Positions 1 through 6,221 of a DNA stretch of 24,161 bases are shown here, in pieces. Source of the DNA: DATDRS01 sp035291605 (GTDB lineage: Bacteria > Chloroflexota > Anaerolineae > Anaerolineales > UBA6663); contig DATDRS010000056.1 in assembly GCA_035291605.1 (NCBI GenBank), positions 1 through 24,161 of the forward strand, written 5' to 3'. The notes below the pieces were generated by a model, which ran no database searches, was not told the DNA's origin, and was given only the letters and a program-made list of their open reading frames with translations. Every line of letters starts with the position of its first letter. Position 1 is the first letter of the stretch. The translations under genes were made by a program, and so were the position numbers.

Positions 1-15
1 GAACAGTGACGATTT

Positions 16-74
16 CGACAATAGCATGTGGATAAATCCATTGTCGCGGCTCCTTGATGAAACTGCCATCAAGG
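16..74. repeat. Two adjacent inverted repeats at the left edge
   Basis: CGACAAT at 16-22 is complementary to ATTGTCG at 40-46, with an inner TGGAT/ATCCA pair (29-33 and 36-40). Immediately after it CCTTGATG at 52-59 pairs perfectly with CATCAAGG at 67-74 around a 7-nt loop. They lie downstream of the minus-strand gene that ends at 114, but no T-run follows on that strand, so a simple Rho-independent terminator is not supported. The rest of positions 1-113 shows no gene. Confidence 0.5.
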
Positions 75-113
75 AAACCGCAGCGCGAACGGTGACGCAA
101 ATATTCAAAAACC

Positions 114-1214
114 CTATGCCCCCGTTACAGGGACACTACCGGCTATTGTGAGATCGGATGAATCTTTCCCCCAACACTCGCGCCCCAACCGGCGGAATCG
201 CTCGAGGTGGTAGGTGTTGTGTGTCCCAATCTCAGCATAATAACGCAAGACCTCGGCCTGTTGATTAAGTGCGACCTTCGTGTGCCCATCGCCGCCGGGT
301 GTAAATCCCAGCCGGATAAGCATGGCCTTCATGTCGTCGAGCAACGGACGTGAATGATTGCTGAAATTCAGCTTCACGTACCGATACGTTTTGCCGCCGA
401 CGGCATAGATGTGCGGGTAAGGCCCGCCATCGGTATCCATCAACCCGCGGACACAGGTGCGCATGAATTCCTCCTTGTCTAACACCCACGCGGGCACTCC
501 CACCTGCTGTTTGACCTTAGACCCAATCCGCAACCCCAACCGAGTCAGGAACTCGACTAACCGGACCGAGGAAACCTGCACCGTATGGGTGGCTTTGATG
601 ATCTCGGCCCGTGGCGTGATCTCGACCGCGAACAACTCTCTGAAGAGGCGCGCCACGAATTCGGCATAATCGCGCTCGTGCCACAGATTGAGGGTGACGC
701 TCACAAAATGCTCGTTGAGATTGCCATCCCCCAGAATGATCCCAACTAACTCCGCTAGTTGAGGCGACAGTTCTGGTTCCCGAATCTCTTTGACCGTAGT
801 TACCCCGGAATAGAGTTCGGGATTCTCCCGTCGGCGTTGTCCGGCGACCTGGCCACCGCGACTCCGCCCCTCAGGAGTGCCGGGATTACCATAGGTCTGC
901 CAGCTTTTCTGAGCGCCCAACTTGCCCGCCCGGCTATGCCAGTCGTCTTCGGCGAGGATTTCCCGAATGGGTGGCAGGGTCAGGCCGCTCAGTTCGGCGA
1001 GGCGTGTCAGCGCGTCAAGGCGAATATGGCTGGACTCCTGTCGCCAGTCGAGAACCGCTTTGCGGCTCACCCCGCACACCTCGGCCAGTTCAGCCCAGGT
1101 CAGACTTAGGGCGGTCCGCGCCGCTTCCAGAAAAGCGCTTTGTTCTCCTTCTTCCAATATGGCGCGGTCCATAGATGGCATCTTATCCGAATCTTGTTGC
1201 TTTCGCCAGCGCAT
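114..1214 (-). CDS. HTH-LAGLIDADG homing endonuclease-like protein (free-standing)
   Basis: The 366-residue protein has an XRE/Cro-type helix-turn-helix at about residues 32-78 (TWAELAEVCGVSRKAVLDW). A glycine/arginine-rich linker follows at about 93-130, containing PEGRSRGG. Then comes a LAGLIDADG core with two motif helices, LVGIILGDG at 156-164 and VRGLMDTDG at 255-263. The acidic residues expected at the two half-sites, D163 and D262, are both present, so the nuclease fold looks intact. The HTH plus PEGRSKGG-like linker plus LAGLIDADG architecture is, from memory, seen in uncharacterised free-standing proteins of other bacteria. The host here is neither an intron nor an intein. The start is uncertain: ATG at 1214 has no Shine-Dalgarno, and ATG at 1181 or 1172 would also keep the HTH. 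Cutting activity and target are unknown; a regulatory role through the HTH is an alternative. Confidence 0.8.
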   Translation of the reverse strand: MRWRKQQDSDKMPSMDRAILEEGEQSAFLEAARTALSLTWAELAEVCGVSRKAVLDWRQESSHIRLDALTRLAELSGLTLPPIREILAEDDWHSRAGKLGAQKSWQTYGNPGTPEGRSRGGQVAGQRRRENPELYSGVTTVKEIREPELSPQLAELVGIILGDGNLNEHFVSVTLNLWHERDYAEFVARLFRELFAVEITPRAEIIKATHTVQVSSVRLVEFLTRLGLRIGSKVKQQVGVPAWVLDKEEFMRTCVRGLMDTDGGPYPHIYAVGGKTYRYVKLNFSNHSRPLLDDMKAMLIRLGFTPGGDGHTKVALNQQAEVLRYYAEIGTHNTYHLERFRRLGRECWGKDSSDLTIAGSVPVTGA

Positions 1215-1222
1215 GGTAAAAT
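1194..1222 (+). promoter_or_regulatory. Promoter of the tRNA-Arg gene
   Basis: A -35-like TTGTTG at 1194-1199 and a -10 TAAAAT at 1217-1222 are separated by 17 bp. TGG immediately before the -10 gives an extended -10. The predicted start lies just before the tRNA at 1232. The promoter overlaps the 5' end of the divergent HTH-LAGLIDADG gene if that gene starts at 1214. Confidence 0.55.
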
Positions 1223-1231
1223 CTGTGCAGC

Positions 1232-1305
1232 GCGCCTATAGCTCAGTGGATTAGAGCGTTTGGTTGCGGACCAAAAGGCCGTGGGTTCGAGTCCCTCTAG
1301 GCGCA
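1232..1305 (+). tRNA. tRNA-Arg (anticodon GCG)
   Basis: The cloverleaf folds by hand. The 7-bp acceptor stem pairs 1232-1238 with 1298-1304. The D stem is GCTC/GAGC, and the loop contains GGA, so A20, an arginine identity base, is present. The anticodon stem is TTTGG/CCAAA around the loop TTGCGGA (1264-1270). The T loop is TTCGAGT, and the discriminator is A1305. Positions 34-36 read GCG, decoding CGC (and CGU). CCA is not encoded. The T stem (1281-1285 with 1293-1297) carries one T-T mismatch at 1282/1296. Most bacteria read CGN arginine codons with an A34 (inosine) tRNA, so the G34 form is worth noting. Confidence 0.92.
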
Positions 1306-1313
1306 CACCCCTC

Positions 1314-1364
1314 AACCGGGCTGACATTTCTTGTAGGAGAAGACTGTCGGCCCGGTTTGTTTTT
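1314..1364 (+). terminator. Rho-independent terminator of tRNA-Arg
   Basis: A 13-bp stem with one G-U pair is formed by 1314-1326 (AACCGGGCTGACA) and 1345-1357 (TGTCGGCCCGGTT). It is followed by a T-rich tract at 1358-1364. It starts nine bases after the tRNA. Confidence 0.85.
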
Positions 1365-1392
1365 CCTCGGTTCATCTGCTCCAAAGTGACCA

Positions 1393-1401
1393 TGATATAA
1401 T
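1393..1401 (+). promoter_or_regulatory. Extended -10 promoter for the DUF3105-kinase pair
   Basis: TGATATAAT contains a consensus TATAAT at 1396-1401 with TGn directly upstream. No good -35 is visible; the best match, TTCATC at 1371-1376, is 19 bp away. It is about 42 bp upstream of the DUF3105 start, with an AGGAGG Shine-Dalgarno at 1432-1437 between them. Confidence 0.55.
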
Positions 1402-1442
1402 CCCCAAACCTATCCTAACTTTGGGCGCTTCAGGAGGCTCTC

Positions 1443-2051
1443 TTGAATAAAACGAAGAAGGAATCTGCCGGCCCGCGGCAGAGCAAGCGCGAGCAGTTGC
1501 GCGCCGAGCGCCGCCGCCGCTCATTCATCTGGAACGCGATCGTGCTGGGGGGATTGGCGGCGCTCGTCATCGCCGTCGTCGCCTACATGGTGGCCAACGC
1601 GCGCCCTGGCCCCTTGCCCGGCGAGCAGGTCATCCCCAATGAAGGCGCCGGGCACGTGGACGACGGGACGCCGATCACGTTCCAGCACTATCCGCCGTCA
1701 TCGGGCACTCACTTCCAGAGCGCCGCGGCCTGGGGGGTGTACACTGAGCCGATCCCGGAGGGGACGTTCGTGCACAACCTGGAGCACGGCGGCGTCGTCT
1801 TCCTCTATACCTGCCCCGAAACCTGCCCTGAACTTGAGCAGCAGTTCAAGGACCTGTACGACAGCGCGCCGCCAGACTCGACGTTCAACGAACGGAAGAT
1901 ACTCGTCACGCCCTACGAGGCTGAGAAGATGCCTGCGCCGGTTGTGGCGCTGGCCTGGGGGTACGAGTTGGACCTGGAGGCGTTTGACGCCGATCTCCTC
2001 CTGCGCTGGTACCGGCGCTTTGTGAATCGAGGGCCGGAACTGGTGCGCTAA
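1443..2051 (+). CDS. DUF3105 domain-containing membrane-anchored protein
   Basis: The protein has 202 residues. A very basic N-terminus (RRRR at about 24-27) precedes a single transmembrane helix at about 28-51. The C-terminal domain that follows carries the DUF3105 signature: HYPPSSGTH, then VHNLEHGGVVFLYTCPETCPEL. The orientation predicted by the positive-inside rule puts the domain outside the membrane. The start is TTG, chosen because AGGAGG sits five bases upstream at 1432-1437 and no other start lies before the membrane helix. The conserved histidines (about H82, H90, H112, H115) and the CPETCP pair suggest a metal or redox site, but the family function is unknown. The stop is 11 bp before the histidine kinase, so the two are probably cotranscribed. 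Confidence 0.88.
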   Translation: MNKTKKESAGPRQSKREQLRAERRRRSFIWNAIVLGGLAALVIAVVAYMVANARPGPLPGEQVIPNEGAGHVDDGTPITFQHYPPSSGTHFQSAAAWGVYTEPIPEGTFVHNLEHGGVVFLYTCPETCPELEQQFKDLYDSAPPDSTFNERKILVTPYEAEKMPAPVVALAWGYELDLEAFDADLLLRWYRRFVNRGPELVR

Positions 2052-2062
2052 CGCGTAGAGAG

Positions 2063-3181
2063 ATGGTCATGCCCGCAGCCTCCTCAACGGACGTGCAGCG
2101 TCTGGCGGCCGTGTTGAGTTCGGTGGCGGAGGCGGTTATCATCACCGACGCCGCGGGCGCGATCAGCCTCGCCAACCCCGCGGCCGAGCGGTTGCTCAAC
2201 ATCAACGCGGGCCAGGCGGCGGCCCAGGCCATGCGCCTGGGGGCAGTCAATCAGGCGTTAGGCGAGTGGCTTGAGCGGGCCGTCGCCGAACAGCGCCCCC
2301 AGCCATTGATCTTTGAGATGTTGCTAGGGGATGACCGGCATTTCTCGGTGAGCCTGACACCGTTGTATGACGCCGGGAAAGAGGCGCGGCCGGACCGGGC
2401 GCACCTGGAATCCGCTCCTGCAGTCGTGAACGCCAGGGGGAGTGAGTTGACCGGCTGGGTGGTCGTCCTGCAGGACGTCACGCATCTCAAGAGATTGGAG
2501 CAGTGGAGAAGCGAGGCCATCCAGACGGCCGCGCACGATCTGCGCAACCCCCTCAACACCCTCAACGGCACGTTAAACCTGCTGCGGGATTTGCTGCCGA
2601 ACCCCTCGCCTGAACAGCAGGAATGCCTGAACATGATCAAAGTCAGCGCCGACCGCATGTCGGCGCTGGTGGAACAGCTGCTCAACCTCGAGCACGTGGA
2701 GGCCGAGACGGAGATGGCCGTGTCACGGCTCACCCTCAGCCAGGTGCTGGAGGAAGTGGTCGCCGAATTTAAGTTGACCGCCGAGGCGAAGCGCGTGCAG
2801 TTAGAATTTGCCGGGGAACCGGCCACTGCCCAGGTGCAGGGGGATGCCACTTGGCTGCACCGCGCCGCCGCGAACCTGGTGAGCAACGCCATCAAATACA
2901 CACCGGAGGGAGGCAAGGTCGTCGTGCGCTATCGCGAGGCCGACGGCATGGGGATCGTGGAAGTGAGCGATAACGGGCCAGGGATCCCCCGCCAGGCGCA
3001 GGCGCGGTTGTTCGAGCGCTTCTACCGGGTCCGCGGCGAAGCGACGCGCCGCGCGCCTGGCGCGGGTCTGGGCCTGGCGATTGTCAAGAAGATCGTCGAG
3101 CGGCACGGGGGTCAGGTGTGGGTTTCGAGCGAGGAGGGGAAGGGGAGCACGTTCGGGTTTTCAACGCCGCTGGTGAAGTAG
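2063..3181 (+). CDS. Soluble PAS-domain sensor histidine kinase
   Basis: The 372-residue protein has an N-terminal PAS domain at about 11-145, a HisKA dimerisation domain with phosphoacceptor H158 (AHDLRNPLN), and a HATPase_c domain. The N box is NLVSNAIKY (N275), the G1 box DNGPGIP (303-309), the F box FERFYR (318-323) and the G2 box GAGLGLAIVK (333-342). All key residues are present, so it should autophosphorylate. No transmembrane segment or signal peptide is seen, so it senses a cytoplasmic signal through the PAS domain. A second in-frame ATG lies at 2069. It follows the DUF3105 gene by 11 bp, but no response regulator is adjacent, making it an orphan kinase within this window. Confidence 0.93.
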   Translation: MVMPAASSTDVQRLAAVLSSVAEAVIITDAAGAISLANPAAERLLNINAGQAAAQAMRLGAVNQALGEWLERAVAEQRPQPLIFEMLLGDDRHFSVSLTPLYDAGKEARPDRAHLESAPAVVNARGSELTGWVVVLQDVTHLKRLEQWRSEAIQTAAHDLRNPLNTLNGTLNLLRDLLPNPSPEQQECLNMIKVSADRMSALVEQLLNLEHVEAETEMAVSRLTLSQVLEEVVAEFKLTAEAKRVQLEFAGEPATAQVQGDATWLHRAAANLVSNAIKYTPEGGKVVVRYREADGMGIVEVSDNGPGIPRQAQARLFERFYRVRGEATRRAPGAGLGLAIVKKIVERHGGQVWVSSEEGKGSTFGFSTPLVK

Positions 3182-3201
3182 GACTGGATGAGATGGGGTT
3201 G

Positions 3202-3260
3202 CGAACGTTCGTATTGCGTAGCGCGTGTTCCGTTTGATTAAGAGAGCAACGGATTACGCA
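3202..3260. repeat. Heptad repeats and nested hairpin between convergent genes
   Basis: This 90-bp gap (3182-3271) separates the convergent kinase and peptidase genes. CGAACGTTCG at 3202-3211 is a perfect palindrome. From 3210, four consecutive 7-base units begin with CGT (3210, 3217, 3224, 3231). TGCGTA (3215-3220) can pair with TACGCA (3255-3260), enclosing CCGTT (3230-3234) paired with AACGG (3248-3252). No T-run suited to intrinsic termination is seen on either strand. Confidence 0.5.
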
Positions 3261-3271
3261 CTACAACTACA

Positions 3272-4444
3272 TCATGGTAGCACGTTCCACGGATTCACAT
3301 ATCCCCCATTGAAGCGCATTTCAAAGTGCAGGTGCGCCCCAGAGGAGCGCCCGGTGTTCCCGGCCAGGCCGATGAGGTTCCCCCGGAAGACGCTTTGACC
3401 GCAAGACACGTTCCACTGGCTGAGGTGGCCGTAGGCGCTCTGCCAGCCGTTGCCGTGGTCAATCACCACTAAGTTGCCGTAGCCAAAATCATTCCACCCG
3501 GCGTAGACGACCACGCCGCTGTCAACCGCATAGAGCGGCGCGCCCTCCCTCGCCCGGAGGTCAATGCCATGATGGATGGTCGAGTAGTCGTTGCCGGAGA
3601 GCGTGTGGTTGTCCGTCGGCCAGGTGAAAACGCCGTCGCCGATGGCGCCCGTGTAGCCGCCGGGGCACTGGCCGAAGTTGTTGTTGCGGCTGGCTTTGCT
3701 GCTCCGGTCAATTTGCGGCACCACCCACGTCTGCAACTCGCGGTGCCCGCCTGGGATGACGAGCCAGGTGTTCGGCGCGAGCGCCGGTTTGTCCGGGTCG
3801 AGCCGGTTGCCGGTCCAATCCGCGATGTCCTGAGGCATCACGCTATAGAACTTAGCAATCTGTTCGAGAGTGTTGCCCTCGGTGACGTAGTGGTAAGTTC
3901 CATCCACCGGAAGGATGTTAAGGACCTGGTTCAGGTAAAGCAGATGCGGGTCGTCTTTGAGCGTAAAGTAGTTGCCCCAGAGGACGGTCTCCGGCCTGAG
4001 GCCGAATTTTTCGGCGATGCCAAACAGGGTATCGCCTTTCTGGACGGTGTAAGTGATGACGCTCGGGCGCCCGCGCATAGGGATGAGGGTGTGCGGGTCG
4101 GCCAGGCGGGTGAGTTGACCATTGGCGGATAAAGCCGGGAGGGACGCGAAGTTAGGCGCCTGAGCAGGGAGCGCCAGCTGAGGGCTTTGCGCCTCGACCG
4201 TTGGCTCCACTGGTGGGGCGGGAGCGGTGATCTGCACGCGGGCCTTGGCGGCGAGGCTGTCAATCAACTGGAGGTTCAACTGCCCAGCCCAGATGGCCCC
4301 CGCGAGGACGAGGAACATCAAGGCGTGCGAGGCATAGCGGAGGAGGTCTGGCTGCAGGCCGGAGGCGGCGAGGTCGGCCCAGAGGCGGGCGAGGCCGGTC
4401 AGTTCGGGGGAGGCGCCGGGGGGTGAAGAAGGTTCGACAGCCAT
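3272..4444 (-). CDS. Membrane-anchored LysM-LysM-M23 peptidase (paralogue 1)
   Basis: The 390-residue protein has a cytoplasmic N-terminus, one transmembrane helix at about 39-60 and a proline-rich spacer. Two LysM peptidoglycan-binding domains follow at about 131-178 (YTVQKGDTLFGIAEKFGL) and 185-231. The C-terminal M23 (LytM/lysostaphin-type) zinc peptidase spans about 275-380. Expected zinc ligands H291 and D295 (HHGID) and H373 (HLHFE) are present, as are the catalytic-type H340 and H371, so it should be an active murein endopeptidase on the outer face of the membrane. No Shine-Dalgarno is seen before ATG 4444. It is 43 bp downstream of a clear paralogue with the same domain order and probably shares its promoter. 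Roles in wall remodelling or cell separation are inferred from the family. Confidence 0.92.
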   Translation of the reverse strand: MAVEPSSPPGASPELTGLARLWADLAASGLQPDLLRYASHALMFLVLAGAIWAGQLNLQLIDSLAAKARVQITAPAPPVEPTVEAQSPQLALPAQAPNFASLPALSANGQLTRLADPHTLIPMRGRPSVITYTVQKGDTLFGIAEKFGLRPETVLWGNYFTLKDDPHLLYLNQVLNILPVDGTYHYVTEGNTLEQIAKFYSVMPQDIADWTGNRLDPDKPALAPNTWLVIPGGHRELQTWVVPQIDRSSKASRNNNFGQCPGGYTGAIGDGVFTWPTDNHTLSGNDYSTIHHGIDLRAREGAPLYAVDSGVVVYAGWNDFGYGNLVVIDHGNGWQSAYGHLSQWNVSCGQSVFRGNLIGLAGNTGRSSGAHLHFEMRFNGGYVNPWNVLP

Positions 4445-4448
4445 GGGG

Positions 4449-4492
4449 GCGTGATCTATGTTCCCTGCACGGAACGCGAATCACGCGTCACG
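4449..4492 (-). repeat. Heptad repeat and hairpin between the two M23 genes
   Basis: On the minus strand four 7-base units run in register: CGTGACG (4492-4486), CGTGATT (4485-4479), CGCGTTC (4478-4472) and CGTGCAG (4471-4465). The first contains the TGA stop (4490-4488) of the upstream peptidase gene. GCGTGAT at 4449-4455 pairs with ATCACGC at 4480-4486, enclosing GTTCC (4460-4464) paired with GGAAC (4471-4475). There is no U-tract, so it may process or stabilise the bicistronic message rather than end it. Confidence 0.5.
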
Positions 4493-5621
4493 GCAGGTAC
4501 AGCCACGGGTTCACCCGGCCATAAGTGTCGTTGCGCATTTCGAAGTGCAGGTGCGCGCCGGTGGAGTTGCCGGTGCTGCCGGAGTAGCCGACGATCTGTC
4601 CCTGATAGATTGAGCCGCCGCACTGCACGATGATCTGGCTGAAGTGGGCGTAGGCTGTTTGCCAGCCGTTGCCGTGGTCAATGATGACGAGATTGCCATA
4701 GCCGCGCGTGCTCCAGCCGGAGAAGACGATCACGCCTGTATCTGAGGCGTAGATGGGCGCGCCCAACCCGGCGGAGATGTCAATGCCGGGGTGGCCGTTC
4801 GGCAGGTAGTCGGTGCCGGAGAGGTAGTGATTGTTGGCCGGCCAGAAGAAGGTGTACGTCCCGGACGGACCGGAGAAGGGGCCGGCGCACGCGCCCGGCT
4901 CGGCGCTGCTGCCTCGCCCGCGGGTGGTGCGGCTGACGACGGGCAGCTGCCAGGTGACCGGCTCGCGCCAGCCGCCGGGGAGGATCAACGCCTGCCCTTC
5001 GCGGATCTGCGGATCGTTGGGGTCGAGGTCGTTGCCGGGAAAAGCGACGATGTCCTCGATCTTGACGTGGAAGACTGTGGCGATCTTCTCCAGCGTGTCG
5101 CCCGGCAGGACGACGCGCAGAGCGCCATCAACCGGCAGGATGTTGAGCGTTTGTCCCGGATACATGCTGTTGGGGTTTTCGACGAGCGCGGGGTTGGCCC
5201 ACATGATGGACTCGGGCTTGAGGTTGAACTTGGCAGCCACGCCGAACAGGGTATCGTTCTTGACGGCAGTGTATTGGACGATCTCGTAGCGCGGGCGGGC
5301 AGGGATGTCGGTGTGGAGGGCGGCCAGGCGGGTCAAGTCGCCGGAGGCGGGCAGTTGCCACAGGGTGAGCGCTTTGGACCGCGCCGGAGGGAGCGCCGCA
5401 GCTTCGACGGTTTCCGGCGAGACGGCAGGTGTGGCTGCCGCCGCCAGGCTCAGCGAGGCTGCGCGGGCCACGTCCACCCGAGCCAGCCAGACCGCGCCCA
5501 CCACGAGACCAAGCGCGAGGGCATAGCAGGCCAGCCGTAGCCAGAGCTCGGGCGAGGCCAGCTCAGCGCCTATCCCGGCCAGGTCAAGCGACTTATGGGG
5601 GGTTTTGGTCTCTGCCGTCAC
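4488..5621 (-). CDS. Membrane-anchored LysM-LysM-M23 peptidase (paralogue 2)
   Basis: The 377-residue protein has the same layout as its downstream neighbour: a transmembrane helix near residues 28-48, a spacer, two LysM domains (near 120-165 and 172-220) and a C-terminal M23 metallopeptidase. Zinc and catalytic residues are visible in HPGID, YAHFSQ and GAHLHFE, so it should be an active peptidoglycan endopeptidase. I chose GTG 5621 because GGAG (5631-5628) sits six bases upstream and the promoter at 5659-5688 would give a leader of about 30 nt. The alternative ATG at 5645 would have almost no leader and no Shine-Dalgarno. The two peptidases differ mainly in the spacer and in the LysM sequences, so this is an old tandem duplication. 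Confidence 0.92.
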   Translation of the reverse strand: MTAETKTPHKSLDLAGIGAELASPELWLRLACYALALGLVVGAVWLARVDVARAASLSLAAAATPAVSPETVEAAALPPARSKALTLWQLPASGDLTRLAALHTDIPARPRYEIVQYTAVKNDTLFGVAAKFNLKPESIMWANPALVENPNSMYPGQTLNILPVDGALRVVLPGDTLEKIATVFHVKIEDIVAFPGNDLDPNDPQIREGQALILPGGWREPVTWQLPVVSRTTRGRGSSAEPGACAGPFSGPSGTYTFFWPANNHYLSGTDYLPNGHPGIDISAGLGAPIYASDTGVIVFSGWSTRGYGNLVIIDHGNGWQTAYAHFSQIIVQCGGSIYQGQIVGYSGSTGNSTGAHLHFEMRNDTYGRVNPWLYLP

Positions 5622-5658
5622 ACAATTCTCCAGCCACGCCCGCATCTCGGACGGGCTG

Positions 5659-5688
5659 ATGATAACAGCCGCTTCTAAGAGGGGTCAA
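5659..5688 (-). promoter_or_regulatory. Promoter of the M23 peptidase pair
   Basis: On the minus strand, -35 TTGACC (5688-5683) and -10 TATCAT (5664-5659) are separated by 18 bp. The predicted start is near 5652, about 31 nt before GTG 5621. Confidence 0.6.
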
Positions 5689-5741
5689 GCAGACATAAGG
5701 CGTGACTCTAAAATAGGACGTGGATTAGCGCGAATGAACAC

Positions 5742-5776
5742 GGATAAGACGGGTTTATCCATGTGTGCATCCACAT
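5742..5776. repeat. Two tandem hairpins
   Basis: GGATAA (5742-5747) pairs with TTATCC (5755-5760). Directly after it ATGTG (5761-5765) pairs with CACAT (5772-5776). No T-run follows on either strand. They sit between the M23 promoter and the end of a possible minus-strand small ORF (5799). Confidence 0.4.
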
Positions 5777-5798
5777 CCCATAGGTTCCAGGTGAAGCT

Positions 5799-5963
5799 CT
5801 ATTCCGGCGGCGGCGTGGTGGTCGCAATGTCGTAGGCGAAGACCTGAATATCCAGTCCCTCGTTCGACAGCGATTGGATCACCATATCCCGCGTGGCATC
5901 CGTGATAGCTTGGAGGTGGTCCGCCGCCGTGTAGACGCTGATGCGCGCTTCCTCGTCCGACAT
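5799..5963 (-). CDS. Possible small protein (54 residues), unknown
   Basis: An open frame of 54 codons begins MSDEEARISVYTAADHL and ends in TTTPPPE. Its composition is protein-like and acidic, with no transmembrane segment. It begins directly after an A6 run with no Shine-Dalgarno, and two in-frame stops lie shortly upstream, so the start cannot be extended far. I do not recognise it. It lies in a 576-bp stretch (5646-6221) otherwise lacking a convincing gene, and could be the remnant of a longer gene. Confidence 0.3.
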   Translation of the reverse strand: MSDEEARISVYTAADHLQAITDATRDMVIQSLSNEGLDIQVFAYDIATTTPPPE

Positions 5964-6186
5964 TTTTTTGATTCGGAAGACCGCCGCGGCGCTGACGACC
6001 TACTACTTCATCGGCTGGCCGGGGGCGGGCTTTGGGAGCGAGGCGATTGAGGCAGTGACCCAATGGGTGCGCGAATATGCCCCGCGCGATCATGCCTGGC
6101 TCTCGATCGAGGCCGGGTTGCTGCAAGTGCTGGCGGTTTACCTGAGCGTGTGGTGGCGGATGAGGCGGAAGGCGGACAGGGGTTGA
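5941..6186 (+). pseudogene. Possible C-terminal remnant of a membrane protein
   Basis: The plus-strand frame encodes 81 residues. The part from about residue 18 looks coding: YYFIGWPGAGFGSEA, then a hydrophobic helix GLLQVLAVYLSVWW followed by a basic tail RMRRK, as at the cytoplasmic end of a membrane protein. The first residues overlap the opposite-strand small ORF and there is no Shine-Dalgarno. I read it as a 5'-truncated fragment; I do not recognise the family. The remaining bases of 5646-6221 show only the hairpins listed separately. Confidence 0.3.
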
Positions 6187-6221
6187 TCAGGCTAAGGAGG
6201 TGGATTTCGGAAGTGGGGAGT

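Noticed and set aside
1..1305. Integrative element with tRNA-derived attachment site
   Set aside because: No copy of the tRNA 3' end is seen near positions 1-113 and there is no integrase in the window.
3202..3211. CGAACGTTCG as a LexA-type operator
   Set aside because: The Gram-positive SOS box needs a four-base spacer between CGAAC and GTTCG, which is missing, and it lies between convergent gene ends rather than at a promoter.
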